Assembly: GCA_002328075.1 (NCBI GenBank)
Contig: DCVT01000044.1
Span: forward strand, 124,001 to 188,000
From: Anaerolineales bacterium UBA2181
GTDB taxonomy: Bacteria > Chloroflexota > Anaerolineae > Promineifilales > UBA4811
Reading direction: 5' to 3'
Length of the DNA: 64,000 bases
Shown here: positions 51,752-61,080 of the stretch, piece after piece
Numbering within the stretch: position 1 is the first letter of the stretch
How the letters are laid out: each line of letters starts with the position of its first letter
Translations under genes and position numbers: made by a program
The notes under the pieces: model-generated
Told to the model about the DNA's origin: nothing
Database searches by the model: none
The model's input: only the letters and a program-made list of their open reading frames with translations

Positions 51752-54682
51752 ATGCGCGTGTTCGTTCGGCTGGTGGCCATCACCCTGGCATTGACAACAC
51801 TGGCTGGCAACCGTTCGTGGATCACGCAGGCCAGCGTCAACGGTTTTACGGGCGTCCTCTCTGGCAAGGGGCCTCTCATCCGGTTACAGGCGGGCACATT
51901 TGACCCGTTGACCCAACCGGAGCCAGATGGCTTGCCGGCCCTCCTTCGAGCCGCGTCCGAGGCCAACGGAAGCGCCGAGTATTGGATCGTGCAGTTTGGT
52001 CGGCCCGTCGGATCAGCTGACCGCGAGGCACTCGCCCAAGTGGACGCCACCGTACTGGATTACCTGCCCGACTATGCTTTTGTCGTCCGGATGGATACGT
52101 CGCCGGGATCAGTCGTGCAACGCGTGCCGGGTGTTCGGTGGATCGGAGAATACCAACCAGCCTATCGGGTTGCACCGGAACTGCACAGTTTGATCTCGCA
52201 GCACGGCTCGGAGCGGACACGGGACCTGGTAGTCAGCGTCTTTTCCGGCGCCGCCCTTGAACCGATCATCGAAAAGATCCGGGACTGGGGGGGTGCAGTT
52301 CAGCAGCAGAGCCAGTCGGAGTGGAAGAGCAAGCTCCATGTTTCATTGGATGTCGGGCAGTTGCCGCACCTGGCGGCTTTGGCAGGGGTGCGATGGATCG
52401 AGCCTGCGCCGCGGTGGGAACTGATGAACAATCAGGCAGCCACGGTAATGGAGGTTCGGCCCGTCTGGACCACGCACGGCCTGTACGGTGCCGGTCAGAT
52501 ACTGGGTATCTGCGACACCGGCCTGGACCGGGGCTCAACCAACCCGACCCAACTGCATGACGATTTCGAGGATGGAAGCGGGTCTTCACGCGTCATAGCC
52601 ATTTTGGACACAGCCGGAGATGGAGACACAGCAGACCGAATCAGCGGCCACGGCACGCACGTGTCCGGGTCCGTCCTGGGCAACGGAGTCCGCTCGGGCG
52701 CGAATCCATCCACCCACACCTACCCAGACACGGCATACGCGGGGATCGCTCCTGAGGCCAGCCTGGTCTTCCAGGCGGCCGAAGCCGGGCCAGTCGGCGG
52801 TCTCGTGCTGCCGCCGGACCTCAATGACCTTTTTTCCCAGGCCCAACGCTACGGTGTCACCATCCACACCAATAGTTGGGTCAGCGAGGTAATCGGGCAG
52901 TACACGGAGAGCGCGGCCGAAGTGGACGAATTCGTTTGGAGTCATCCGGGCTTTACAATCGTGTTCGCCGCCGGCAATTCAGGTCGGGACACGAACCCGA
53001 CCAACGGCATGGTGGACCTTTCGTCCGTCAACAGCCCGGCAACGGCCAAGAACTGCATAACCGTCGGTGCGTCCGAGAACAATCGGCCGGGAATCACCAG
53101 CACATGGGGAGGCCTGTGGCCGTCGCGCTTTCCCGTCGATCCAATCCGGAGCGACCGGGTAGCTGACCGGACCGACGGGATGGCGGCCTTTAGCAGCCGC
53201 GGACCCACGCAGGACGGCCGGACGAAACCGGACCTAGTGGCGCCAGGAACATACGTCGCATCCACCCGGTCTTCGGTAGCCTCCGAAAACGGGTGGGGCG
53301 TGGTCAACGACCACTACATGTACAATGGCGGCACCAGCATGTCCGCCCCCCTGGTGGCTGGCGCTGTCGCGCTCACCCGGGAGCACCTGACCGACGCGCA
53401 CGGTCATACACCCTCGGCCGCGCTACTCAAAGCGATTCTGATCAACGGTGCAAACGACATCTCGCCCGGGCAGTATGGCACAGGGGCCTTTCGCGAGATT
53501 CCAGGCACCCGACCCACTCTGGTCTCAGGTTGGGGCCGAGTTGACCTGGGTCAGAACCTTTTCCCTGACGCAGGACGAATCTTGAGCTACCGCGACGAAA
53601 AGACCGGTCTCAACACAGGGCAGGTGGCCATGTACTCGTACCAGGTCATCAGCTCGGCCGCGCCCCTGAGAATCACGTTGGCATGGAGTGATTATCCCGG
53701 TGCCCCGGCCGCGCAGACCGCGCTGGTGAACGACCTCAACCTGCAGGTGACAGGTCCGGGCGGCGTGATCTACTACCCAACCGGCGGTCGGGGGCCGGAC
53801 GCCGATCATACCAACAACGTGCTGGGCGTGGATGTCGTCAGTCCGCCAATCGGCACCTACGAAATAGCGGTGTCCGCCTTCAATGTGCCGTTTGGTCCCC
53901 AACCCTACGCGTTAGTCCTCAGCGGAATCGTCGGGAACACTCCACCGGTAATCGCCACCCTTCCCAACCCAATCATCCAAGCCAGTCAGTTCGCTGACGA
54001 TCTGATTGACTTGTGGGCTTACACATGGGATCCTCAGACGCCCAATCCGGGTCTCACGTTCCAGATCACCAACCTCAACGACCCACCTGTGATCAATTCG
54101 GGCGTGTTTGTGGATGGCAATCGGCACATTGACGCCAATCCGGTCCCGGGCTGGATCGGGCAGGCTACAGTCGGCGTGATAGCAACCGACCCGGACGGAC
54201 TGCTCGGCAGCGGTAGCTTTCTGGTGACGGTTACCAATATCCAATCCATGTACCTGCCCATCATCGCTCAGACCAATCCGCCGCCGCCCAGAATCAGCGT
54301 CAATCCACCGTCCGGACCTGTCGGGACGCCGTTCTATTTTACCGGAGCGCATTTTGCTCCCAATGAGACCATCTCACACTGGATCATCGCGTCCGACAAC
54401 TATCGGGCGGACTTGGACGTCTTTCAGACAGGGAGCTCGGGCAGTTTCATCTACGGCGTCACCCTGATCGGTGGTTGGCCCAGCGGCATTTACGCCTATT
54501 ATGCCCGCGGTTTTGTGACTCAGATCACTGCGCAGGTCCTTTTCACCGTTACTCCCGGCGGGCGAACCCCTACACTGGGCAGCAGACTCGCGCTGGAAAG
54601 CCAGATCGTCTTCAGGTGGAGCGACAACGATCTGCCGGGCTTTGCCGGCACTGGCCCGACCACCAACTCTGTGGTACACTGA
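51752..54682 (+). CDS. Secreted multidomain subtilisin-like peptidase (S8)
   Basis: 976 residues. Signal sequence at the N-terminus; a pro-region-like part of about 220 residues with two similar halves (YWIVQFGRPVGSADREAL, PGVRWIGEYQPAYR, and GVRWIEPAP). Catalytic triad: Asp255 (GICDTGLD), His300 (SGHGTHVSG), Ser529 (GGTSMSAP). A jelly-roll/pre-peptidase-like domain follows (LRITLAWSDYPGAP, LVNDLNLQV, NNVLGVDV), then Ig-like domains to the end. It would degrade external protein. ATG 51752 has GGAGGT 5 nt upstream; upstream in-frame sequence is not signal-like. No link to the pst genes is seen apart from position. Confidence 0.93.
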   Translation: MRVFVRLVAITLALTTLAGNRSWITQASVNGFTGVLSGKGPLIRLQAGTFDPLTQPEPDGLPALLRAASEANGSAEYWIVQFGRPVGSADREALAQVDATVLDYLPDYAFVVRMDTSPGSVVQRVPGVRWIGEYQPAYRVAPELHSLISQHGSERTRDLVVSVFSGAALEPIIEKIRDWGGAVQQQSQSEWKSKLHVSLDVGQLPHLAALAGVRWIEPAPRWELMNNQAATVMEVRPVWTTHGLYGAGQILGICDTGLDRGSTNPTQLHDDFEDGSGSSRVIAILDTAGDGDTADRISGHGTHVSGSVLGNGVRSGANPSTHTYPDTAYAGIAPEASLVFQAAEAGPVGGLVLPPDLNDLFSQAQRYGVTIHTNSWVSEVIGQYTESAAEVDEFVWSHPGFTIVFAAGNSGRDTNPTNGMVDLSSVNSPATAKNCITVGASENNRPGITSTWGGLWPSRFPVDPIRSDRVADRTDGMAAFSSRGPTQDGRTKPDLVAPGTYVASTRSSVASENGWGVVNDHYMYNGGTSMSAPLVAGAVALTREHLTDAHGHTPSAALLKAILINGANDISPGQYGTGAFREIPGTRPTLVSGWGRVDLGQNLFPDAGRILSYRDEKTGLNTGQVAMYSYQVISSAAPLRITLAWSDYPGAPAAQTALVNDLNLQVTGPGGVIYYPTGGRGPDADHTNNVLGVDVVSPPIGTYEIAVSAFNVPFGPQPYALVLSGIVGNTPPVIATLPNPIIQASQFADDLIDLWAYTWDPQTPNPGLTFQITNLNDPPVINSGVFVDGNRHIDANPVPGWIGQATVGVIATDPDGLLGSGSFLVTVTNIQSMYLPIIAQTNPPPPRISVNPPSGPVGTPFYFTGAHFAPNETISHWIIASDNYRADLDVFQTGSSGSFIYGVTLIGGWPSGIYAYYARGFVTQITAQVLFTVTPGGRTPTLGSRLALESQIVFRWSDNDLPGFAGTGPTTNSVVH

Positions 54683-54745
54683 AAATGCTGATGAAAATAA
54701 ATACGCCCCGTCCACCTGCCGGCCGGGACAGAGGGAGAGAGAGCA

Positions 54746-55612
54746 ATGACCAAGGTTGCGGTAGTTACGGATAGTGCCGCCAGCATCCCGGACGAGCTGA
54801 TCCAATCATTGAACATCCATTGGGTCCCTTACTACATCCATCGGGGAAAGGAGACCCTGTGGGATCTGGTGACCGTCCATCGCGACGCCTTTTACCGATG
54901 GCTTCCCATGGCCACCGAACTCCCCAAGACCGCCAGCCCGGGCCCGGGCGACTATGTGACCATGTACCAAGGCCTGGCCAAGGAGGGAGTCCAGGAGATT
55001 ATCAGCATTCACATGACATCCAAAGGCAGCGGCGCCTATCAGGCTGCCATGGCGGCCAAGTCGATGATGCTGGAGTGGCTACCAGAGTTGCGTCTGGAGG
55101 TGGTGGACACCCTCAACGTCTCGATGTGCCAGGGATGGATGGTGATCGAGGCGGCCCGCTCTGCGTTGGCGGGCAAATCGCTTTCCGAAATTGTGGGCCT
55201 TGTCAAGCGCATCATACCCACCGCGCGCATGATCCAGACGGCCGATTCCCTCAAATACCTCTACATGGGAGGCCGAATAGGCCAGGCCAAACGAATGGTC
55301 GGGTCGCTGCTCAACATCAAGCCACTGATCGGTATGGAAGACGGGGTCATCGTCGCGCTAGGGCAGGCGCGCAGCCGGAACAAGGCCTACCAGGCCATGG
55401 CGCAGATGGTTGAAACCGCCGCCGGCAAGATGGGCAAGATCAAGATTGCCTACGTCCACGCCGCGGCGCTGGAGGAAGTGGACAAGATCAGAACGCTGGT
55501 GGAGGAACGCCTAACATGTGTCGAATCCCTGGTTGCCGAGCTATCGCCAGCCTTGGGAGTTCACACTGGCCCCGGCACTTCCGGGCTCTGCTTCTACCCC
55601 GTGGCGGACTGA
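54746..55612 (+). CDS. DegV-family fatty-acid-binding protein
   Basis: 288 residues. KVAVVTDSAASIPDEL, KTASPGPGDYVTMYQ, SIHMTSKGSGAYQAA and SLKYLYMGGRIGQAKRMVGSLLNIKPLI are the DegV blocks. In Gram-positives such proteins (FakB) bind a fatty acid for phosphorylation by FakA; no fakA is adjacent. AGGGAGAGAG lies before the ATG. The gene is 63 nt after the peptidase. Confidence 0.94.
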   Translation: MTKVAVVTDSAASIPDELIQSLNIHWVPYYIHRGKETLWDLVTVHRDAFYRWLPMATELPKTASPGPGDYVTMYQGLAKEGVQEIISIHMTSKGSGAYQAAMAAKSMMLEWLPELRLEVVDTLNVSMCQGWMVIEAARSALAGKSLSEIVGLVKRIIPTARMIQTADSLKYLYMGGRIGQAKRMVGSLLNIKPLIGMEDGVIVALGQARSRNKAYQAMAQMVETAAGKMGKIKIAYVHAAALEEVDKIRTLVEERLTCVESLVAELSPALGVHTGPGTSGLCFYPVAD

Positions 55613-55650
55613 CCGGCCGACCACAACCGGTCACTCTGCCAACTACCGGC

Positions 55651-55700
55651 CTCGCCGTTATTCGGCGAGTCTTGACCGGTACCGCCTCTATCTACCGGTC
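55651..55700. terminator. Two hairpins between convergent genes
   Basis: CTCGCCG/CGGCGAG with a TTATT loop (55651-55669), then GACCGGTA/TACCGGTC with an 11-nt loop (55674-55700). They lie between the DegV stop and the hydrolase stop. No long T run follows either, so termination could be weak, bidirectional or Rho-assisted. Confidence 0.4.
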
Positions 55701-56490
55701 AGACAATTGCAGCCATCCAGTCGCGGATGGCACCCAAATACTGGCTCATGCCTACGGCCAGCAGGTCGTTGTGACCAGCCTCAGCAACCACCAGCAACCG
55801 TTTGCGCACGGCGCCGCACCGCTCATAGAGCGCGCGGCCGTCCACAACCGGAACAAGCCGGTCTTCCTCGCCGTGGATCACCAATGTTGGCGCGTTAACC
55901 CGGCTTATCTTGCCCAGGTTGTCAAAGCCGTCACGCGCCTCATCAAACCCGGCCATACGCACCCCCATGCGGGTTAACAGGCCGCCCGTGTCGGCAAATC
56001 CGGACTCGATAATCAGTCCATCCAGGTTCTCCGTGACCTGGCAGGCTACCTGGATGGCAGCCGCACTGCCCAGCGAGCGACCCATCACCACCTGCCGCGT
56101 CGGTTCCAAACCGTGCTCCCGGGCCACCGCGCCGGTCGCCTTGAACGCCAGAACCGCATCGCCAAGCAGCGTCCGGGCGCCAGGCTGCCCGCCACTCCGG
56201 CCGTATCCGCGAAAGTCCATCACCAGCAAGGTGACGTCCAACCAGGTGAACAGTGGGGCCAGCTCGTCGTAATCGGCCGCAATTTCGCCGTTGCCGTGAA
56301 AAAACACCAGCAACGGCGCATTGGGGCTGGCGGGAAACAGCCGGCCGCCCACGGTCACGCCCGGTGCCACCTCCACCGCCACCAGGCGGACTCCCTTTCC
56401 AGGCTCAACCCACCCACCTGCCTCGGGTCGGGGGCGAAAAAGGGCTCGCAGAACGTGTGGTGCTTCCAGCCGTTCCAGAGGGTTTTCCAC
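55699..56490 (-). CDS. Alpha/beta hydrolase
   Basis: 263 residues. LLVFFHGNGEIAADYDEL holds the oxyanion HG motif, VVMGRSLGSAAAIQVAC carries the nucleophile Ser (GRSLGS), LVIHGEEDRLVP the Asp, and VAEAGHNDLL the His, the order of the Hydrolase_4/BAAT-like group. No signal peptide. Substrate unknown. The start is a GTG without a clear ribosome binding site. It follows the M28 gene at 82 nt and may be on the same mRNA. Confidence 0.9.
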   Translation of the reverse strand: MENPLERLEAPHVLRALFRPRPEAGGWVEPGKGVRLVAVEVAPGVTVGGRLFPASPNAPLLVFFHGNGEIAADYDELAPLFTWLDVTLLVMDFRGYGRSGGQPGARTLLGDAVLAFKATGAVAREHGLEPTRQVVMGRSLGSAAAIQVACQVTENLDGLIIESGFADTGGLLTRMGVRMAGFDEARDGFDNLGKISRVNAPTLVIHGEEDRLVPVVDGRALYERCGAVRKRLLVVAEAGHNDLLAVGMSQYLGAIRDWMAAIV

Positions 56491-56572
56491 TTGTGCCGGC
56501 TACCGGTTGGCTGTGTCGCCCAGACGGCGCAGACACCGCGCCAACGGGCTAGAGCGCGCCGCGCCGCACCCT

Positions 56573-57961
56573 TTACCCGAAATGCGCCGCCAATCGGTCC
56601 TGGAGCGCCTTCTCCTCGCGATACGCTGGACTGTCCAGCAGCTCTTGCACCGCGCCGGCCGTTCGCTGAGTAGCCGGCCAGTGCTCCTCGGCCGCCATCC
56701 GCAACAGCAATCGGGCCGCCAGAGCAGCCGCCTCACGCATGTCGGCCAGGTCCACTTTGTCCACCGTGTCGTATTGGGTGTGGCCGTAGCCTCGACCCTC
56801 GAGCGACCGGCCAGCCGACTGAATCCCACCGGTGGGTACGCCGGCCAGGAAGAACGGATAGTGATCTGAATGGGCGTTGACCGACTGCCCCACCTCAAAT
56901 GTGGCCGCCATCTCTTCGCGCCACCGCTCAAAGAGCGGTTCCAGAACCGGCCACTCGTTCAGGACCAGGTCGCGCCGCATGTCGCGGGCACCGGCGGCAT
57001 CCATGTTGAGGTAGAACCGGATTGTCGGCAGGTCGACGGCATGGGCCGCCGCATACGCTTGCGAACCCAAAAGACCAATCTCCTCGACCCCCCACAAGGC
57101 AAAGCGCACGGTGCAGCGCAGCGGCGGGGCGTGGGAAGCCAGCACTCTCGCTGCCTCCAGCAGGGCGGCCACGCCAGAGGCGGGGTCACCCGCTCCCTGC
57201 GAGATGTCGTGCCCATCATAGTGGCACCCCACCAACACAGAGCGCTCTGGTTCCTCCCGGCCGGGGAGGTCACCCAAGACGTTCCACGACGTCTTGGGTT
57301 GGCTGCTGTCGGTGGTAGTGAGGCGGAATTGGATCTGGCCATGCTGCTTGGCCAATCGCCTAATGGCAGCGCCGTCTTCATAACAGACCGCGACACCCGG
57401 GATAGGCGCCAACTGATTTCGCCCGATGCTGCCGGTGGCTGGACCGTAGGCGGGGTAATGGTTGACAAAGATGAAACCGGTCGCCCCGGCCAACAGACTA
57501 CGGCCGTACTTTTCGTTGCGGTGGATCCAGCGGTTGGCCCCCTTGGGGTTGACGACGCTGGTGGTCATAACGATGTTACCATGGATCTCCTCCGCCCGCA
57601 GATCAAAATCCTCCGGCGCACCATCGCCCATATCCACCAGTCGGCCAGTCAGCTCTCCAGCCGGCGAGTGTGGCAGGCTGATGCATGGGATGTTGCGTTC
57701 CACGGGGCTGACCACCTCTAGCCGGGCATCTCCCCGTATCCAAGCCTTGAAAGGCACCGGTTCCAGGCGGACGTTGCGCAGTCCGTACCCCTGCATCTTT
57801 TCCACCATCCACTGCGCCGCCTGGCGTTCACCCTCGGTGCCGCCGAACCGGGAGCCAAAACGGTCGCACAGGACAATCAAGTTGTCCATCGCTTCCATGC
57901 TTGTGTACAGATCACCGACGATTCTGCTGTCTAGTTCGGAATACGGATTCGTGTGGTCCAC
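56573..57961 (-). CDS. M28-family metallopeptidase (aminopeptidase type)
   Basis: 462 residues. Zinc ligands follow the M28 pattern: VLVGCHYDGHDISQGAGDPASGVAAL (His and Asp), FALWGVEEIGLLGSQAYAA (Glu pair), NMDAAGARDM (Asp) and NAHSDHYPFFLAGVP (His). A PA-type insert lies between (GEIHGN-like and GATGFIFVNHYP). No signal peptide is obvious. GTG 57961 is chosen because AGGAG lies 5 nt upstream; a longer in-frame start at 58036 has no such site. It would release N-terminal amino acids from peptides. Confidence 0.92.
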   Translation of the reverse strand: MDHTNPYSELDSRIVGDLYTSMEAMDNLIVLCDRFGSRFGGTEGERQAAQWMVEKMQGYGLRNVRLEPVPFKAWIRGDARLEVVSPVERNIPCISLPHSPAGELTGRLVDMGDGAPEDFDLRAEEIHGNIVMTTSVVNPKGANRWIHRNEKYGRSLLAGATGFIFVNHYPAYGPATGSIGRNQLAPIPGVAVCYEDGAAIRRLAKQHGQIQFRLTTTDSSQPKTSWNVLGDLPGREEPERSVLVGCHYDGHDISQGAGDPASGVAALLEAARVLASHAPPLRCTVRFALWGVEEIGLLGSQAYAAAHAVDLPTIRFYLNMDAAGARDMRRDLVLNEWPVLEPLFERWREEMAATFEVGQSVNAHSDHYPFFLAGVPTGGIQSAGRSLEGRGYGHTQYDTVDKVDLADMREAAALAARLLLRMAAEEHWPATQRTAGAVQELLDSPAYREEKALQDRLAAHFG

Positions 57962-58290
57962 ATGTTCTCCTGTTACTGGGCAAACCCGCCGGCACCCCAA
58001 GCCATGGATCGTCTCCGATGGGTACCAGAGTGCCAATCTCGAGCAGGGCGGTTATTCGACGTCTGGCGCCAAGTGGCCAACATTCTGGGGCGCCATTTTA
58101 CCCAAACCTGCCCAAGTCGGCAACCAGATCGAGCCTGACCGGCCGCATGTCAGGCGCTGACAGTCTTGGGAACGGCCAGTTCGAGGCCAACCAAGTACGC
58201 CGGACGCTCGCAGAAGAGGGGTGGCCTCAGTCGGAGCGTTTACCGAGTCAGTGCGCAGGTTTGTGAGCCGACTGCTCGAGGTGCCCGGCG
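57962..58290. other. 329-nt non-coding spacer with the M28 promoter
   Basis: No reading frame with coding character is present. It contains the minus-strand promoter at 58095-58123, followed by a leader of about 125 nt with no riboswitch I recognise. Confidence 0.55.
58095..58123 (-). promoter_or_regulatory. Promoter of the M28 peptidase gene
   Basis: TTGCCG (58118-58123), 17 nt, TAAAAT (58095-58100) on the minus strand. It separates this gene from the ATP-grasp/kamA unit upstream. Confidence 0.6.
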
Positions 58291-59355
58291 TCAATCCATT
58301 CCGTATCGCGTCAGGGCCTCATCCAGGATCATGTTTACCAGTTCTGCGTGACCGATACCGGCCGCGTTGGCCTCCAGGACCAGGTCGCTGATGCCCGGCG
58401 CCAGTCCGGGCAAGGGGTTGACCTCCAGGATGTACGGTCTGTCACCATCGGATGCATCCAGCCGAAAGTCGACGCGCGCCACATCCAGGCAACCGGTGAC
58501 CCGAAACGTCGCCGCCGCCAACCAGTTCAGGTCCTCCACCAGCCCCGGAGATAGCGGCGCCGGGCAAAAGTACGCCAATTGGTCGGCCAGGACAGTCTTG
58601 GCCCGGTTGGTGTACACGCCGCCCTCCTCATGGCTGTACTCACCCAGGCTGATCTCCAGTGGTGGCAGAAAGCGCAGGCCACGGATAATGCGGGGCGCGT
58701 CTTCGTCATCCGGCAGACGTCGCGCCACCGGTGGAACCAGGTTACCCACCAGGCCAACGGTGATATCCCGTCCGTCGATGAACCTCTCCACCAACACAGG
58801 CTCATCGTACGCCTCCAACATCTGTGTCACCTGCTCCCGCAGCTCGGCTGCGTTATGAACGACGGATTGGGCGCTGATGCCGATGCCGGTACCTTCCCGG
58901 CTTGGCTTGACAAACAGGGGAAAGGTCAACGCCGGATCCAGGGGCTCATCGATCCGTTCAAAGGTCTGAAAAGCCGGTGTCGGCAGGTCATGGTAAGCCA
59001 GGACACGTTTGGTCATCGGCTTGTCCAGGGTCACGGCCAACGCCAGCACCTTCGAACCGGTGTACGGGATGCGCAACATCTCCAGCATCGCTGGCACGTG
59101 CGATTCCCGACTGTCACCCCAGTGACCCTCACAGATGTTAAAGCAGATGTCCGGTCTGACCTCTCGCAGGCGGTCATACAAGGTGACATCCCCCTCCAGA
59201 AAAGTAACCCGGTGTTCGCGTTGGCGCAGGGCGTCGGCGATAGCCTCGATGGTACTTGACGAATCCAGGTCGGCCCAATAGTCCGTCGGCATGCCGGGCA
59301 CTTGGGGTGCGTTTTTCTTGAGGTTAGCCAGCAATGCGATGTGCAGCAAAGCCAT
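58291..59355 (-). CDS. D-Ala-D-Ala-ligase-like ATP-grasp enzyme coupled to kamA
   Basis: 354 residues. The N-terminal Rossmann-like domain (ALLANLKKN, then CFNICEGHWGDSRESHVPAMLEMLRIPYTGS) and the ATP-grasp domain (LDKPMTKRVL, FPLFVKPSREGTGIGIS, PVLVERFIDGRDITVGLVG, ARVDFRLDA, YILEVNPLPGLAPGISD) follow the Ddl order. The Ddl dipeptide-site motif (NTxPGMT) is replaced by NPLPGLAPG, so the substrate is probably not D-Ala. ATP-grasp ligases join a carboxylate to an amine. ATG 59355 with GGAGAAAAGGA upstream lies inside the end of kamA (32-nt overlap). A beta-lysine-containing amide is a reasonable product guess. Confidence 0.88.
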   Translation of the reverse strand: MALLHIALLANLKKNAPQVPGMPTDYWADLDSSSTIEAIADALRQREHRVTFLEGDVTLYDRLREVRPDICFNICEGHWGDSRESHVPAMLEMLRIPYTGSKVLALAVTLDKPMTKRVLAYHDLPTPAFQTFERIDEPLDPALTFPLFVKPSREGTGIGISAQSVVHNAAELREQVTQMLEAYDEPVLVERFIDGRDITVGLVGNLVPPVARRLPDDEDAPRIIRGLRFLPPLEISLGEYSHEEGGVYTNRAKTVLADQLAYFCPAPLSPGLVEDLNWLAAATFRVTGCLDVARVDFRLDASDGDRPYILEVNPLPGLAPGISDLVLEANAAGIGHAELVNMILDEALTRYGMD

Positions 59356-60745
59356 TCCTTTTCTCCTCAACTGGCTGGTCAGCCGTGAGACCCAAACCTT
59401 GCCAGCGAGCGGGAGCCGGTCGCCGGTGGCTCTTGTCATATCCCTCTGGCGCCATCGCCAGACGGCTACCCGACAGGAGGGCGGCGACCCCTTCCTGCCC
59501 CGCTTCGTCCTGTCGACGTTGGCAGGCTGAGCAGGTGGCAGGGTCGTGCGGCCGATAGTCGGTCGGCTGGGTGTAGGTGGTGATGAGCCCTTCGAAATTG
59601 CGCACCACGACGCGTTGTTCCGACTGACTGATCAGGTATTGGGGCATTACCGGAACCTTGCCGCCTCCCCCGGGCGCGTCCACCACAAACGTTGGAACGG
59701 CAAAACCCGACGTGTGGCCCCGCAGTGATTCGATGATTTCGATCCCCTTGGCTACGGGCGTTCGAAAATGGCCTGCCCCTGCCACCAGGTCACACTGATA
59801 GAGGTAGTAGGGCCGGACGCGGATTTTGACCAGTTCGTGAACCAGCTCTTTCATGATGTTGGGGCAGTCATTGACACCCGCCAAGAGCACGGATTGGCAC
59901 CCCAACGGTATGCCGGCATCCGCCAACATGCCAACCGCCCGCTTGACCTCCGGAGTGATCTCCTTGGGGTGGTTCACATGCACGTTCATCCAAAGTGGAT
60001 GGTAGCGCCGGAGCATAGCTACCAGGCCTTCGTCCACCCTTTGGGGCAGGAAAACCGGCACTCGCGATCCAATCCGCAGCACCTCAACGTGGGGTATAGC
60101 CCTAAGCCGGCGGAGCAGGTGTTCCAGCATGGCCTGGGGTAACATGAGAGGATCACCGCCCGAGAGCAGCACATCGCGGATGGCCGGTGTCTGGGCGATA
60201 TAGTCAATCTGGGCGTCATAGTCCGCCCGGCTGAATTGGGCCTGGCACGTTCCGACAATCCGGCTGCGAGTGCAATAGCGGCAATAGCTGGCACATTGGG
60301 TCGTGACCAGCATCAAGACCCGATCCGGGTAACGATGAACCAGCCCCGGTACCGGCGAATGTGCTTCTTCCCCCAACGAGTCCGCCATACCCGCCTCGAA
60401 ATGGGTCAGTTCCTCGCCGGTTGGTATGACCTGACGACGGATCGGGCAGTTTGGGTCGTCCGGGTCCATCAATGAGGCAAAGTATGGGGTGATGTCGAGG
60501 CGGAACCGCTGTTGTGCGTTGACGCCGGCCCGTTCTTCGGGCGTCAAGCGGATGATCTTCTGCAGTTCGTCGAAGGTGTTGAGGCGGTGGCTGAGTTGCC
60601 AGCGCCAGTCATTCCACTGGGCATGGGGAATGTCGGCCCAGACCTGAGGTCTGGGCGTACTTGGGGGAGGCTCCTCCGGTTCGGCGATTTCCAGTTCGCC
60701 CAGGAGTTCCTGACCAAAAGAGTCAAGACGAGCACGATGGTCCAT
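59324..60745 (-). CDS. kamA: Lysine 2,3-aminomutase (radical SAM, PLP)
   Basis: 473 residues. It converts L-lysine to L-beta-lysine. The SAM cluster is C151-x3-C155-x2-C158 (CASYCRYC). The PLP lysine is Lys363 in APGGGGK. The two aspartates that bind the lysine side-chain amine are both kept: Asp319 (QCDLV) and Asp356 (VVDAPGG), 37 apart with the PLP Lys 7 further, exactly the spacing of D293/D330/K337 in the Clostridium enzyme. In glutamate aminomutases these sites are Lys and Asn. No ablB acetyltransferase is adjacent. The start at ATG 60745 is tentative (weak ribosome binding site). Confidence 0.93.
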   Translation of the reverse strand: MDHRARLDSFGQELLGELEIAEPEEPPPSTPRPQVWADIPHAQWNDWRWQLSHRLNTFDELQKIIRLTPEERAGVNAQQRFRLDITPYFASLMDPDDPNCPIRRQVIPTGEELTHFEAGMADSLGEEAHSPVPGLVHRYPDRVLMLVTTQCASYCRYCTRSRIVGTCQAQFSRADYDAQIDYIAQTPAIRDVLLSGGDPLMLPQAMLEHLLRRLRAIPHVEVLRIGSRVPVFLPQRVDEGLVAMLRRYHPLWMNVHVNHPKEITPEVKRAVGMLADAGIPLGCQSVLLAGVNDCPNIMKELVHELVKIRVRPYYLYQCDLVAGAGHFRTPVAKGIEIIESLRGHTSGFAVPTFVVDAPGGGGKVPVMPQYLISQSEQRVVVRNFEGLITTYTQPTDYRPHDPATCSACQRRQDEAGQEGVAALLSGSRLAMAPEGYDKSHRRPAPARWQGLGLTADQPVEEKRNGFAAHRIAG

Positions 60746-61080
60746 CTCGGTCTGTTTCCGTTCCTCTCTTACTCCAAACGTTAACAATAACCCGGGACGG
60801 CCTTTGGGTCGGCACAGGGCCCACCAGTCTGCCATCCCGTATCACGACGATCCTGTCCGGCGATTCCCCAGCCCCGGTTGCTCACCGACCGGCACCCCGT
60901 GCCAGCCCTGGTCGCGCGAACACGACTTTAGGATTCGGCACTCGTGAGGCATCCGGCTATCGGTCAGCCGACTGTGGTGTCTGAGGTTCCCGCCCGTTCA
61001 CACTAATCAATGACCTCAATAATAACAGATTCTACGCAATTGTCAGGGGTATGTTGCTCCTTTTTTGGGTCAAATCCACA
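60746..61080. other. 335-nt spacer: kamA leader and promoter
   Basis: No gene seen. It holds a minus-strand promoter at 61019-61046 and hence a predicted kamA leader of about 265 nt, GC-rich with several short inverted repeats. It does not match the lysine riboswitch consensus as far as I can tell. Confidence 0.5.
61019..61046 (-). promoter_or_regulatory. Likely promoter of the kamA-ligase unit
   Basis: CTGACA (61041-61046), 16 nt, TATTAT (61019-61024) on the minus strand, in an AT-richer patch 270 nt before the kamA ATG. Confidence 0.5.

Noticed and set aside
60746..61012. c-di-AMP (ydaO) or lysine riboswitch in the kamA leader
   Set aside because: A GCCGAATCC-like stretch resembles part of ydaO, but the GGGGACC and GGGTGAATCC blocks are missing. 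No lysine riboswitch core is seen.
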